Below the pieces are notes generated by a model. The model made no database searches, had not been told where the DNA came from, and worked only from the letters and a program-made list of their open reading frames with translations. The position numbers and the translations under genes were made by a program. DNA of 64,000 bases from an uncultured Alteromonadaceae bacterium (GTDB lineage: Bacteria; Pseudomonadota; Gammaproteobacteria; Enterobacterales; Alteromonadaceae), in contig CANNDC010000005.1 of the NCBI GenBank assembly GCA_947503265.1, positions 124,001 through 188,000 of the forward strand, read 5' to 3'. Shown piece by piece: positions 18,309 through 27,493 of the stretch; the first letter of the stretch is position 1, and each line of letters starts with the position of its first letter.

Positions 18309-18879
18309 GGGTATCAAGAAATTCAGCAAGGCTATTGGCCAGCACATCTTTTGGCGCTAACCCAACTTGTTCCAACATCACTTGTCCAGTTGCGTTGTCT
18401 AGACTAATAATAAAATCCTCTTCGTCTGTCACGCCGATAAAAAATGTATCTTCTTGGCCCAACCTGCGCTTCATAAGGACATGGCCAATTAGGTTTTCTT
18501 GAAGTTGCGCGAAGTCATCATGATTCCATGGAAAGATAAGCTGCAATTCTCCCCTTTGTGTAGACGCATCCATATTATTACTCAAATAGCGTGTGTAATA
18601 GACTATTAAACTCGGATCAATTTCGACTTCTAGCGCCTTTGCCAAGTCGTCTAACCCCTGTGTATTGTTCCAGAGAATTGGCTGCCACTGAATCTCCTCA
18701 CCTTCGCCAACAGAATCGAAATTATTTCCTTTTAAACAAGGGGATACCCAATCGCGGGTGAATTCAGTTACCATAGGTCTATTATTTAATTTATGAGCTT
18801 CAATGTAACGTGAAACAAAATTGTCTAGTGCCGTTTCTATATCCAAATCTTTCTCTATTTTCGCGATATTTTTATGCAC
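18283..18879 (-). CDS. syd: SecY-interacting protein Syd
   Basis: The match to E. coli Syd is clear in the C-terminal half: FPWNHDDFAQLQENLIGHVLMKRRLGQEDTFFIGVTDEEDFIISLDNATG, then LASNLAEFL-type NSLAEFLDTL. Syd is a cytoplasmic peripheral protein that binds SecY. No ATG gives a Syd-like N-terminus. The frame runs to an ATG at 18933 inside queF, but GTG at 18879 or TTG at 18846 fits the family length (about 181-198 aa) better. I chose the GTG. It is divergent from queF, with start codons about 20-55 bp apart. Confidence 0.88.
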   Translation of the reverse strand: MHKNIAKIEKDLDIETALDNFVSRYIEAHKLNNRPMVTEFTRDWVSPCLKGNNFDSVGEGEEIQWQPILWNNTQGLDDLAKALEVEIDPSLIVYYTRYLSNNMDASTQRGELQLIFPWNHDDFAQLQENLIGHVLMKRRLGQEDTFFIGVTDEEDFIISLDNATGQVMLEQVGLAPKDVLANSLAEFLDTLTPVTSAG

Positions 18880-18898
18880 AATACACTGGTACGAGAAA

Positions 18899-19777
18899 AT
18901 GACAAAAAATTCTGATGCAAATGAAGAGCGCAATCAGCAATTGCTCTCGCAATTATCCTTAGGTAAAGCAGTTGGTTACGCTCAGCACTACTCGCCTGTA
19001 TTGCTTCAAGGTGTTCCGCGTAGCTTGAGCCGTGATGAAATTGGTTTGGATAATGCCTTGCCCTTTGACGGAATCGATATATGGAACGGGTACGAATTAT
19101 CTTGGCTAAATGCCAGAGGGAAACCTCAAATCGCGATACTGCGTTGTTCAGTTCCCATTGACTCTGAAAATTTAATCGAATCTAAAAGTTTTAAATTGTA
19201 TTTAAATAGCTTTAATCAAACTCGCTTTGAATCTCAACAATCGGTAGAAAAAGCATTAACAGACGACTTAAGTCGATGTGCATCTGCGCCTGTAAATGTC
19301 GAAATTATCGCGCCAGAACGCTTTAATCAACTAGCTTTAAGGGAATTGAGCGGAACCAATATAGACCACTTAGACATTGAGATCAGTGACTACCAATTGC
19401 AACCTGATGTCTTGCAAGTAGAGTCGAACTACGCAAGCGAGACGCTTACCAGTAACTTGTTGAAGTCAAATTGTTTGATAACCAATCAGCCTGACTGGGC
19501 TAGTGTGCAAATTAAATATCAAGGACCGAAAATCAACCAACAAAGTTTACTTCGGTATTTAATTTCCTTTCGAATGCATAACGAATTTCACGAGCAATGC
19601 GTAGAAAGAATTTTCTGCGACATAAAAAATTATTGTCAACCGGAAAGACTATCTGTGTATGCCCAATATACTCGCCGCGGTGGCCTTGATATCAATCCGT
19701 TTAGAACTGACTTCGAATTTGATATTAAATCAATGTCTTCTACACTGAACATGCTGCAACGCTCAGCTCGTCAATAA
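18899..19777 (+). CDS. queF: NADPH-dependent 7-cyano-7-deazaguanine reductase
   Basis: At 292 aa this is the long, two-domain (YqcD-type) QueF. The C-terminal half has the catalytic Cys in SNLLKSNCLITNQPDW and the FRMHNEFHEQCVERIF His/Glu motif. QueF reduces preQ0 to preQ1 in queuosine biosynthesis. The open frame extends upstream to 18821. The ATG at 18899 gives the family N-terminus (LLSQLSLGKAVGYAQHYSP). The syd-queF-ppnN order matches E. coli. Confidence 0.95.
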   Translation: MTKNSDANEERNQQLLSQLSLGKAVGYAQHYSPVLLQGVPRSLSRDEIGLDNALPFDGIDIWNGYELSWLNARGKPQIAILRCSVPIDSENLIESKSFKLYLNSFNQTRFESQQSVEKALTDDLSRCASAPVNVEIIAPERFNQLALRELSGTNIDHLDIEISDYQLQPDVLQVESNYASETLTSNLLKSNCLITNQPDWASVQIKYQGPKINQQSLLRYLISFRMHNEFHEQCVERIFCDIKNYCQPERLSVYAQYTRRGGLDINPFRTDFEFDIKSMSSTLNMLQRSARQ

Positions 19778-19785
19778 GGTAATTT

Positions 19786-21147
19786 ATGAATTCTATCCAG
19801 TTAAATCCCATAGGTACATTGAGCCAACTCTCACAATCTGAAGTCAACAAGCTAAAACAATCGGTTAATAGTGAACTCTATACCTTGTTTAGAAACTGTG
19901 CTTTAGCAGTGCTGAACTCAGGTGTAGAGGAAGATAATTTTGAGAATATGTTTGCTCCTTACCAAACGTTCGATGTCAATCTGATTCGACGTGAACGAGG
20001 TGTCAAAATAGAATTGATTAACCCTCCCTCTGTGGCCTTTGTTGATGGCAAGCTAATCCGCGGTGTGCATGAGCACTTGTTTGCAGTGCTACGAGATATT
20101 TTGTACATGGGTGTGAAATATAAATCCGAAGAGAGAACGAATAAGTCTGCATCAAGTATTTTAACTGATATTGTTTTTGACATGCTGCGTCATGCAGAAG
20201 CAATAAAAGTAGGTAGCGATCCAAATATTGTCGTATGTTGGGGAGGCCATTCAATTAACGAAAATGAATACAAATACACCAAGAAAGTCGGTTACCAACT
20301 AGGGCTTCGGGAAATGAACATATGTACGGGATGCGGACCCGGCGCGATGAAAGGCCCGATGAAAGGCGCAACCATTGGTCATGCTAAACAACGGTATTCT
20401 CAAGGCCGATATCTAGGCATCTCAGAGCCCTCCATAATCGCTGCTGAGCCGCCAAACGCCATAGTCAATGAATTAGTTATCATGCCGGATATCGAAAAAA
20501 GGCTAGAGGCGTTCGTTCGAATCTCTCATGCCATAGTGATTTTCCCCGGTGGAGTCGGCACGGCAGAAGAGCTTTTATATTTGTTAGGGGTGATGCTCAA
20601 CGAAGAAAACAAAGAGCAAAGATTGCCGATAATTCTGACCGGTCCGATACAAAGCAAAGCGTACTTTGAATCTATCGATAAATTTGTAGGGGCAACGCTA
20701 GGAGCGGAAGCGCAGAGTTTGTATCAAATTATTGTCGATGACCCAGCAGAAGTTGCTACGGTAATTAAAAATAGCCAAGAGGAAGTTTATAGGTGGCGCA
20801 GAGAAACCGGTGACTCTTACCTATTCAATTGGTCATTGAAAATTGAGCCCGAGTTCCAACAACCGTTTTCACCAACACATGAATCTATGGCCTCTCTAAA
20901 CCTTCATCTAGACCAACCTAAAGCCCTGTTAGCGGCGGCTTTACGCAAAGCGTTTTCTGGAATTGTAGCTGGAAATGTCAAAGCGGAAGGAATCAAACAA
21001 ATTCGTGAGATGGGTCCGTTTTTGATCAATGGCGACCCGAAATTAATGAGTTTGCTCGATGAATTGTTGGAGTCGTTTGTAGAACAACAGAGAATGAAAC
21101 TACCCGGTAGCAATTATAGTCCATGCTATCGAGTAGCGGCGGCATAG
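19786..21147 (+). CDS. ppnN: Pyrimidine/purine nucleotide 5'-monophosphate nucleosidase
   Basis: The 453-aa protein matches PpnN/YgdH along its length. A DUF4478-type N-terminal domain precedes a LOG/Rossmann nucleosidase core with [42 protein letters not shown] and [16 protein letters not shown] (the PGGxGTxxE motif). A C-terminal DUF3412 region follows. PpnN cleaves nucleotide monophosphates to base and ribose-5-phosphate and is controlled by (p)ppGpp in E. coli. It starts 8 bp after queF, so the two are co-transcribed. Confidence 0.95.
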   Translation: MNSIQLNPIGTLSQLSQSEVNKLKQSVNSELYTLFRNCALAVLNSGVEEDNFENMFAPYQTFDVNLIRRERGVKIELINPPSVAFVDGKLIRGVHEHLFAVLRDILYMGVKYKSEERTNKSASSILTDIVFDMLRHAEAIKVGSDPNIVVCWGGHSINENEYKYTKKVGYQLGLREMNICTGCGPGAMKGPMKGATIGHAKQRYSQGRYLGISEPSIIAAEPPNAIVNELVIMPDIEKRLEAFVRISHAIVIFPGGVGTAEELLYLLGVMLNEENKEQRLPIILTGPIQSKAYFESIDKFVGATLGAEAQSLYQIIVDDPAEVATVIKNSQEEVYRWRRETGDSYLFNWSLKIEPEFQQPFSPTHESMASLNLHLDQPKALLAAALRKAFSGIVAGNVKAEGIKQIREMGPFLINGDPKLMSLLDELLESFVEQQRMKLPGSNYSPCYRVAAA

Positions 21148-21260
21148 AACAAGTGTTTGAATTCGACCAAAGCATATTGGTTTGCGTCGAATTACGTTCT
21201 TTTACACGTAAATTTAAGTAAAATAACAAGTGGATTGAAAATAGGAAAATTGCCCAGTTT

Positions 21261-21635
21261 ATGAATGGTAAGATTGTAAAACGTATTGGTATTGGAATGG
21301 CCTTGTACGCAGCCATTGTTGTAGGTTTGATTAAATTCAATCCAGATGACTCGTCTGATATGGGATGGGAAGATAGACAGGACTTTAATAAAGTACAAAT
21401 TAGTAAACTTACGTTAGGCACAGAGCGAAAGGCAATTTTAGAATTGCTCGGTCCACCAGATATTAGCGAAGCGAAGAAGAAACAAGAAAATCGAATTCAA
21501 GTAATGTTTTACCGAACCCAACACGTTAAATCTGATGGAATTACAACACAAAGTGAATGTACCCCTTTGCTATTCGAAAACGATATACTGACTGCTTGGG
21601 GTGAAGGAGCCTATCAACAATATCTAACGGAATAA
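21261..21635 (+). CDS. DUF3192 family protein with N-terminal membrane anchor
   Basis: This 124-aa paralogue of the lipoprotein at 17,479-17,841 shares LGTERKAILELLGPPDISEA, VMFYRTQHVKSDGITTQSECTPLLF and AWGEGAY. It has a single uncleaved-looking membrane helix (about 8-24) in place of a lipobox. It lies 7 bp upstream of the HDOD-like gene, and the two probably share a transcript. The function is unknown. Confidence 0.85.
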   Translation: MNGKIVKRIGIGMALYAAIVVGLIKFNPDDSSDMGWEDRQDFNKVQISKLTLGTERKAILELLGPPDISEAKKKQENRIQVMFYRTQHVKSDGITTQSECTPLLFENDILTAWGEGAYQQYLTE

Positions 21636-21642
21636 CCTTATA

Positions 21643-23355
21643 ATGCTGGTCAGTCTCTATACTAGTTTGCCTCCTTTACTAACGGAATTCCGTCGAAACG
21701 AGATTAGTGTTGAAACCATTCGGTCCGGCTTAAAATTCAGCGAAAATTTACTCAACGAATTCAAACAAAATCCAGATATCATTGCAGCCCAACCGCTGTT
21801 TTATAAGTCTAAACTCAGCTACATCGAAAACTTAACGTTTAACACTTGTGTGTATTTGATGCTGCTTTGTAATGCCAATAGAATTAATGATATCTGCACC
21901 CAACAACTTATATCCGGCATACTGTCGATCTATGCAAAACAAAGTGACGCGCTAGAATCTTTTCTAGTCAAAGGTAAATCAATTGTTTCACCAGCTTCCG
22001 TTCAAAGCAAAGCACTTTATAATCAGTTGGGAAAGCATCATCAGCATATTTGGCAAAGCTTAATCCAGATCAGCTTGCATTTTCTTCGACTCCCTAAGAC
22101 AACCAAAACTTGGCCATTGAATCTGTCCAAAATGCAGCAGCTGGCTTACCTAGCGCATTTTATGTCTGTATTAATCACGTTGAGAGAAAATCAAAAACCT
22201 AAGAGTTTTGCAGAAGTTATCAAACTAATTTGTTTAAAGTGCCCTGCTCAATGGAGTGAGTATTTAGAGAACTTACTTGACTATCCGACGTCGATTCCGA
22301 GCGGAAGTGTCATCAAACATAAATCTGGTAGCAAAACGCTGACGTTGTCGACTAGCCACTCCAAAATACTGGGAGCAGATCTCTCCGTTGGTTCTGCCAA
22401 TGCACCCTCAATGCTCAATGTAGATAGTCAAGGCGTTAATCGAGTTTATGCCGCCCAAAAAGTGGCGGGTTTAGCGCAAATTGAAAAGTGGTGGAATACA
22501 CAATGGTTGGAAATATACACAAAGAATAACTATTACGCTAAACCGCACACTGCCCAGTATAAACTCAATAAGCCACCTGCGGTGCTGCTTGAAGTACAAG
22601 AACACTTAAATAGTGACAATGTAGATATCGACAAACTTGCCAGGCAAATTAGTGAAGAGCCCTATTTTGCAGATTACCTGAAACAAACGGCTAGCGTCTC
22701 TAATCGAAATAAGCTCCCCATTCAGCGGGTAAAACACGGATTAATGATGCATGGATACGAAAGAACAAATAGTTTACTGATACAACAGTTGTTGTTAACC
22801 CGGTTGAATCAACATTACTTTCCCTTACAGCAAGATTTTATCCAGTTTACCCGTTTGAGAGGGCAAATCGCCTCGACATTGGCTGAATCCACTAATGTGA
22901 TCAGCGGAGAGAATGCATCTGTACTAGTCTGTTTCAGTACAGCCGGATTGTTTACTCAGCCAAATATCAAAAGTCACACAAAATGGCGTCGAAACCCACA
23001 AGAGCAATACAATATTGCCAACCTTTTTACTCCTGTACACAATGACAATTTGCTTACCCATGCTGTCAAACTTGCTCAAGCTTGGCAGCAATCCGAATTT
23101 ACGATTTCCTGTCTGCAACAGCAAAAGAAAAGCCCAACGCAATTCACTGAGCACACTCAGCAAAGTCAGGTTGTAGCATTAATGGGCTTAAGTTTAATTG
23201 GCGCAATACACGTGTTTTTTGCACAAAATAGTATCGACAACTCAACGAATGAGTATAAAAACCAAGCATTAGATGCAATTGGCTTAGAAGAAAATGTATT
23301 TATCGCCGCGACCAATCACGCGTTATCAACATGTCACACCTATCGTAGTATTTAA
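21643..23355 (+). CDS. HDOD-like domain protein
   Basis: This is a 570-aa cytoplasmic protein. The first 220 residues are helical, with no family recognised. From about residue 310 the sequence PPAVLLEVQEHLNSDNVDIDKLARQISEEPYFADYLKQTAS and then QRVKHGLMMHGYERTNSLLIQQLL resembles an HDOD module (a degenerate HD fold often found in signalling proteins). No HD metal-binding motif is present. The stop codon TAA at 23353 coincides with the first bases of the short inverted-repeat element, so the C-terminus may have been set by the insertion. Confidence 0.6.
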   Translation: MLVSLYTSLPPLLTEFRRNEISVETIRSGLKFSENLLNEFKQNPDIIAAQPLFYKSKLSYIENLTFNTCVYLMLLCNANRINDICTQQLISGILSIYAKQSDALESFLVKGKSIVSPASVQSKALYNQLGKHHQHIWQSLIQISLHFLRLPKTTKTWPLNLSKMQQLAYLAHFMSVLITLRENQKPKSFAEVIKLICLKCPAQWSEYLENLLDYPTSIPSGSVIKHKSGSKTLTLSTSHSKILGADLSVGSANAPSMLNVDSQGVNRVYAAQKVAGLAQIEKWWNTQWLEIYTKNNYYAKPHTAQYKLNKPPAVLLEVQEHLNSDNVDIDKLARQISEEPYFADYLKQTASVSNRNKLPIQRVKHGLMMHGYERTNSLLIQQLLLTRLNQHYFPLQQDFIQFTRLRGQIASTLAESTNVISGENASVLVCFSTAGLFTQPNIKSHTKWRRNPQEQYNIANLFTPVHNDNLLTHAVKLAQAWQQSEFTISCLQQQKKSPTQFTEHTQQSQVVALMGLSLIGAIHVFFAQNSIDNSTNEYKNQALDAIGLEENVFIAATNHALSTCHTYRSI

Positions 23356-23449
23356 CCTCAACTCGGGATAACAACTTGCGTTCTAGCTACTACTTTCCTC
23401 TATTACTGCGTTAAATTGTTAGCTAATTTCTTATCCCGAGTTGAGGTTA
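23353..23449. mobile_element. MITE-like inverted-repeat element, short copy
   Basis: The ends form a near-perfect 19-bp inverted repeat: TAACCTCAACTCGGGATAA (23353) and TTATCCCGAGTTGAGGTTA (23431-23449). The subterminal blocks AACAACTTGCGTT and TTGTTAGCTAATTTC match the ends of the long copy at 9,969-10,278, inverted relative to it. At 97 bp it looks like an internally deleted derivative. ATTT occurs on both flanks (before AACCT and after AGGTT), a possible 4-bp target duplication. It could also fold into a long hairpin that ends the upstream transcript. Confidence 0.8.
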
Positions 23450-23543
23450 TTTAAATTTATCTTTTTCGGATTCTTCTCTTTATACGCTAAGATTGTTTCA
23501 AAGAATGGCAAGCATCGCCGCTTCGACAATAAGAGAATAAGAC

Positions 23544-24473
23544 ATGAGCCAAACTATAACTGTTATTAAAGGCGATGGAGTGGGCCCTGACATTGTCAAT
23601 TCTGCTTTGCAGATTTTAGATAAAGCGGGTTGTGATTTCAGCTATGACTTTGCTGAAGCGGGACAATGCTCATTGCAATCTCAAGGCGCCTTTTTGCCAG
23701 ACGAGACGATGGCATTAATTGCCAAGAACAAGGTTACTCTTAAAGGACCGCTGACTTTCCCCGATAAACAGACTCAACATGAAGTGAATGTGTTACTCAA
23801 TCGGCGATTCGAATTTTACGCAAAACTCCGTGCAGTGATGTCCTTCAAGAGCACCAAAGCAAGATATGATGACATTGATATCATAGCCATCCGAGACTGC
23901 GAAATGAAAAGTATCGAGCAATTAGTAACTTTCGCTTATGAATTAGCGCGGCAAGAAGGGCGTAAAACAGTGACTGCTGTTCATACAAACGATATGGAAA
24001 AGTTAAATCAGTCTGAATTTATCGATATAACAAAACAAGTGGCAAATCTATATCCGGATATAGAATCCAATGAAATTCAAATTAGCCACTGTTGCATGCA
24101 ACTGGTTCTCAACCCGAATCAGTTCGACGTACTAGTTGGTGTGGGTCAAGAAGGAGAGATCATCTCGGATCTTTGTTCCGGACTCGTGGGTGGTTTAGGG
24201 ATGGTTCCAGGAGCATCTGTTGGAAAAGACAATGTTATATTTGAAGCCGTTCATGGCAGTGCACCCAGTTTAGCAGGCAAAAACTTGGCTAATCCAACCT
24301 CGGTGATACTTGCGTCTATACAAATGCTTGAGTATCTGAATATGGGTGAAAAAGCACGACAAATCCGAAAAGCATTACAAGAAACCATAGAGTCTGGAGA
24401 GAATACGACCCGTGATTTGGGTGGACAACAAGGAACATCCGACTTCACAGAAGCAGTAATAAAAAGGCTCTAA
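23544..24473 (+). CDS. Isocitrate/isopropylmalate dehydrogenase homologue with degenerate active site
   Basis: The 309-aa protein is clearly in the IDH/IPMDH beta-decarboxylating dehydrogenase family. It has IKGDGVGPDIV at the N-terminus, TLKGPLTFP, FEAVHGSAPSLAGKNLANPTS and GTSDFTEAVI. It is shorter than usual (about 335), and the catalytic positions are altered. The block with the catalytic Tyr (EnTEdlYxG) is missing between residues 122 and 132. The catalytic Lys in VHKAN is Thr in VHTNDMEK (about 147). The VDN/VDA Asp is Ser in ISHCCMQL, and NLYGDILSD reads VGQEGEIISD. The NAD-binding part is intact. A pseudoenzyme or altered activity is likely. Confidence 0.85.
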   Translation: MSQTITVIKGDGVGPDIVNSALQILDKAGCDFSYDFAEAGQCSLQSQGAFLPDETMALIAKNKVTLKGPLTFPDKQTQHEVNVLLNRRFEFYAKLRAVMSFKSTKARYDDIDIIAIRDCEMKSIEQLVTFAYELARQEGRKTVTAVHTNDMEKLNQSEFIDITKQVANLYPDIESNEIQISHCCMQLVLNPNQFDVLVGVGQEGEIISDLCSGLVGGLGMVPGASVGKDNVIFEAVHGSAPSLAGKNLANPTSVILASIQMLEYLNMGEKARQIRKALQETIESGENTTRDLGGQQGTSDFTEAVIKRL

Positions 24474-24617
24474 ATATACAATCAAACTTAAACTAGACTT
24501 TACTCTTTTGCCGTTAACTTCTAGATTTGAACTGTGCCTTGGACGGCACTGAGAAACGAGCTAACTCAAGCTTATTTTTCAAAAAAGTTAACACAAGTCA
24601 GAATAAGGAAATTCGAA

Positions 24618-24935
24618 ATGAAAAAATTCATACCCACTATTGTCATCGCCTGTGCACTGCATTTAGCGGTATCAAATGCAGTTCAAGCGGCACCACTCAA
24701 GGAAAAGATCAAAATTGCTCAAGAGCAAGTGCATAAGCAAGAGCAAAAAATAAATATCAATAAGGCGTCTGCTGAACAGCTCGAAGGCATACCAGGAGTC
24801 GGCGCAAAGAAAGCCCAAGCTATCCTAGATTATCGAAATAAAAATGGCGATTTTTCGTCTGTTGATGATTTAATTAATGTAAAAGGTATTGGCAAAAAGA
24901 TGATGCAAAAAATGAAAGGTTCAATTTCAATTTGA
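24618..24935 (+). CDS. ComEA-like helix-hairpin-helix DNA-binding protein, exported
   Basis: From the ATG at 24618 (ribosome site AAGGA 9 nt upstream) the product has 105 aa: a signal peptide with cleavage after SNAVQA, a short charged linker and a double helix-hairpin-helix domain. That domain shows ININKASAEQLEGIPGVGAKKAQAIL and VDDLINVKGIGKKMMQKMKG. This is the ComEA/YbaV architecture; ComEA binds incoming DNA in the periplasm during natural transformation. The frame opens further upstream (24534), but without a signal peptide. No other competence genes are nearby. Confidence 0.9.
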   Translation: MKKFIPTIVIACALHLAVSNAVQAAPLKEKIKIAQEQVHKQEQKININKASAEQLEGIPGVGAKKAQAILDYRNKNGDFSSVDDLINVKGIGKKMMQKMKGSISI

Positions 24936-24961
24936 GTAAAATCATTTTAATCTTTGCATAA

Positions 24962-24998
24962 AAAAGGCGTCCAAAATACAGTGGACGCCTTTTAAATT
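24962..24998. terminator. Bidirectional Rho-independent terminator between comEA-like gene and galU
   Basis: A 12-bp perfect stem (AAAAGGCGTCCA with TGGACGCCTTTT) and an 8-nt loop lie between two convergent genes, with A/T runs on both sides. Confidence 0.9.
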
Positions 24999-25023
24999 AG
25001 AAAAATAGTTAGACTAATTCAAG

Positions 25024-25914
25024 TTAGACCATGGTTTTCAAAAATTCTCTAAAATCTTCGTCCACTTCTGGATGACGCAATGCATATTCAACATTGGCTT
25101 TCATATAGCCCAATTTACTTCCGCAATCATGGCTTTTACCTTTCATGTAATAGGCATCAACCTGTTCTTTGCCCATTAAGGTATCAATCGCGTCTGTAAG
25201 TTGAATTTCGTCACCCGCGCCAGGTGCTGTGGTTTTGAGTTCATCCCAAATGTGTTCAGACAACACGTAGCGCCCTACTACAGCGAGATCAGAAGGTGCT
25301 TCTTCTGTTGGTGGTTTTTCGACCATTCGATGAATTTTTCCTGATTCACCTTGTGCAAGTTCTAAGCCTTCAAGATCAACTACACCATACTTGTGCACTT
25401 CCTCATGAGGTACTTGCTCAACCATAATTTGGCTTACGCGACTGGTATTAAATTTGGCTACCATGTCAGCAAGGTTGTCTTTCTTGGGGTCAGATGCGGC
25501 ATCATCAATGATTACGTCTGGCAATACAACGGCAACGGGATTGTCACCGATCATCGGTCTTGCACACAAAACAGCGTGCCCTAGACCTTTCGCAACGCCT
25601 TGACGAACATGCATAATGGTCACATCTTTCGGGCAAATGCCCTGCACCGCTTCCAACAATTGTCTTTTGACACGTTTTTCAAGCGTGGCTTCTAATTCAA
25701 AACTGGTATCAAAGTGGTTTTCAATACTGTTTTTACTAGCGTGAGTTACCAGAATTATTTCTTTAATACCAGCAGCTACGCACTCTGCCACGACATATTG
25801 AATAAGCGGCTTGTCGACAACAGGCAACATTTCTTTTGGAATAGCCTTAGTTGCAGGCAACATTCTCGTTCCTAAGCCAGCAACTGGGATAACGGCCTTT
25901 TTAACTTGACTCAT
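25024..25914 (-). CDS. galU: UTP-glucose-1-phosphate uridylyltransferase
   Basis: The 296-aa protein starts with the nucleotidyltransferase signature [21 protein letters not shown]. It retains [22 protein letters not shown] and CGSKLGY. It makes UDP-glucose, the precursor of UDP-glucuronate (ugd, directly upstream) and of UDP-galactose (galE at 56,416). Its ATG directly follows the ugd stop (TAAATG), and the ribosome site AAGGAG lies inside the end of ugd, so the two are translationally coupled. Confidence 0.97.
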   Translation of the reverse strand: MSQVKKAVIPVAGLGTRMLPATKAIPKEMLPVVDKPLIQYVVAECVAAGIKEIILVTHASKNSIENHFDTSFELEATLEKRVKRQLLEAVQGICPKDVTIMHVRQGVAKGLGHAVLCARPMIGDNPVAVVLPDVIIDDAASDPKKDNLADMVAKFNTSRVSQIMVEQVPHEEVHKYGVVDLEGLELAQGESGKIHRMVEKPPTEEAPSDLAVVGRYVLSEHIWDELKTTAPGAGDEIQLTDAIDTLMGKEQVDAYYMKGKSHDCGSKLGYMKANVEYALRHPEVDEDFREFLKTMV

Positions 25915-27258
25915 TTAAATACGCTCCTTAATTGATAATCCTCTACCGATGGCGTAGTAATGCAAACCGTATTCCGCCATTAAAGATGGTTCGAATAGAT
26001 TTCGTCCATCAAACAACAAAGGGGTCGTTAATTTCTGCTTTATTAGTTCAAAATCTGGCGCGCGGAACGCTTGCCATTCTGTACAAATTACTAAGAAGTC
26101 TGCTCCTTCCAAAGCAGCTTCTTTTGTTCCCATTAATCTCAAGTCAGAACGTCCGCCATAAATACGTTGAGTTTCTTCCATAGCCTCAGGATCAAAGGCC
26201 TGCACAGTTACGCCAGCTTCCCATAACTTTTCCATGAGAACGCGGCTAGACGCTTCCCTCATATCATCCGTATTCGGTTTAAAGGATAGACCCCACAATG
26301 CTACAGTCTTACCTCGTAATTCACCCTTAAAATGTGAACTGATGTATTCAAACAGTTTTTCTTTCTGTTTGTAGTTTACTGACTCAACAGATTCTAATAT
26401 TTTAGCTGTATACCCAGCCTCTGTTGCACTACGAGCGAGCGCCTGCACATCTTTGGGGAAACATGAACCACCGTATCCGCAACCAGGATAGATAAATTGA
26501 TAGCCAATTCGCGGATCCGAGCCGATTCCACGACGCACATTTTCAATATCAGCGCCAAAAACCTCAGCAAGATTAGACATCTCATTCATAAAACTAATTT
26601 TAGTCGCCAGCATGCAGTTGGCTGCATACTTAGTCAATTCTGCACTGCGAATATCCATCACTATTATCTTGTCATGGTTTCGATTGAATGGAGCATACAG
26701 CTCTCGGAGCTTCTTTTCTGCAGTTTCGCTGTCAGTGCCTAGGACAATTCGATCAGGGCGCATACAATCGTTTACTGCCGCCCCCTCTTTCAAGAACTCA
26801 GGATTTGATACCACATCAAACGTCACTGACTTACCAAGCGAAGAAAGTGTTTCTGTAACTTTTGCTTTAACCTTATCAGCTGTACCAACAGGGACCGTAG
26901 ACTTATTGATAATAATTTTATGAGATTCCATTGACTCAGCAATGGTCTTGGCAACCGCTAGAACGTATTTCAGGTCAGCCGAACCATCTTCATCAGGAGG
27001 TGTACCAACGGCGATAAAGACGATTTCACCATGCTTCACCCCCATATCCGCATCGGTGGTAAATTTTACTCTACCGGCTTCAAAATTAGAGGTAACAAGA
27101 GGTGTTAAGCCAGGTTCATAAATGGGAATAATACCCTTCTCAAGGTTATCCACTTTGTTTTGGTCGATATCGACACAAACAACATCATGACCTACTTCTG
27201 CAAGTACGGCCGCTTGGACCAAACCCACATAGCCAATACCAAAAACAGTTACTTTCAT
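25915..27258 (-). CDS. ugd: UDP-glucose 6-dehydrogenase
   Basis: This 447-aa protein has an N-terminal Rossmann domain starting [31 protein letters not shown] and NPEFLKEG. The catalytic Cys sits in [14 protein letters not shown] (about residue 260). A C-terminal UDP-binding domain shows [16 protein letters not shown]. It oxidises UDP-glucose to UDP-glucuronate. It heads a ugd-galU pair and is separated from the rest of the polysaccharide operon by a terminator and 234 bp. A strong ribosome site (AAGGAAG) precedes the ATG. Confidence 0.97.
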   Translation of the reverse strand: MKVTVFGIGYVGLVQAAVLAEVGHDVVCVDIDQNKVDNLEKGIIPIYEPGLTPLVTSNFEAGRVKFTTDADMGVKHGEIVFIAVGTPPDEDGSADLKYVLAVAKTIAESMESHKIIINKSTVPVGTADKVKAKVTETLSSLGKSVTFDVVSNPEFLKEGAAVNDCMRPDRIVLGTDSETAEKKLRELYAPFNRNHDKIIVMDIRSAELTKYAANCMLATKISFMNEMSNLAEVFGADIENVRRGIGSDPRIGYQFIYPGCGYGGSCFPKDVQALARSATEAGYTAKILESVESVNYKQKEKLFEYISSHFKGELRGKTVALWGLSFKPNTDDMREASSRVLMEKLWEAGVTVQAFDPEAMEETQRIYGGRSDLRLMGTKEAALEGADFLVICTEWQAFRAPDFELIKQKLTTPLLFDGRNLFEPSLMAEYGLHYYAIGRGLSIKERI

Positions 27259-27387
27259 TGATTTACTTCCTTACAAATTTTAAAACGGGTATCAATACAC
27301 AATCTGAATTATCAATACGCAAACTATACACAAATCATACCGTAATTTAAGTTAACGTATAAATTTGACATAGGTATGATTAAAAAT

Positions 27388-27415
27388 TAAAAAGCCTCGA
27401 GGGAAAACGAGGCTT
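27388..27415 (-). terminator. Terminator at the end of the main polysaccharide operon
   Basis: An 8-bp stem (AAGCCTCG with CGAGGCTT) is followed on the minus strand by TTTAATTTTTA. It lies 79 bp beyond the stop of the PglF/WbpM-like gene and 130 bp upstream of ugd. Confidence 0.85.
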
Positions 27416-27493
27416 CTTGACAATTCAATATAATTTTTCTAGTTTAATAAATTCTCAAATATATTTATCTAATTTTTCAACAGCAACATATTT

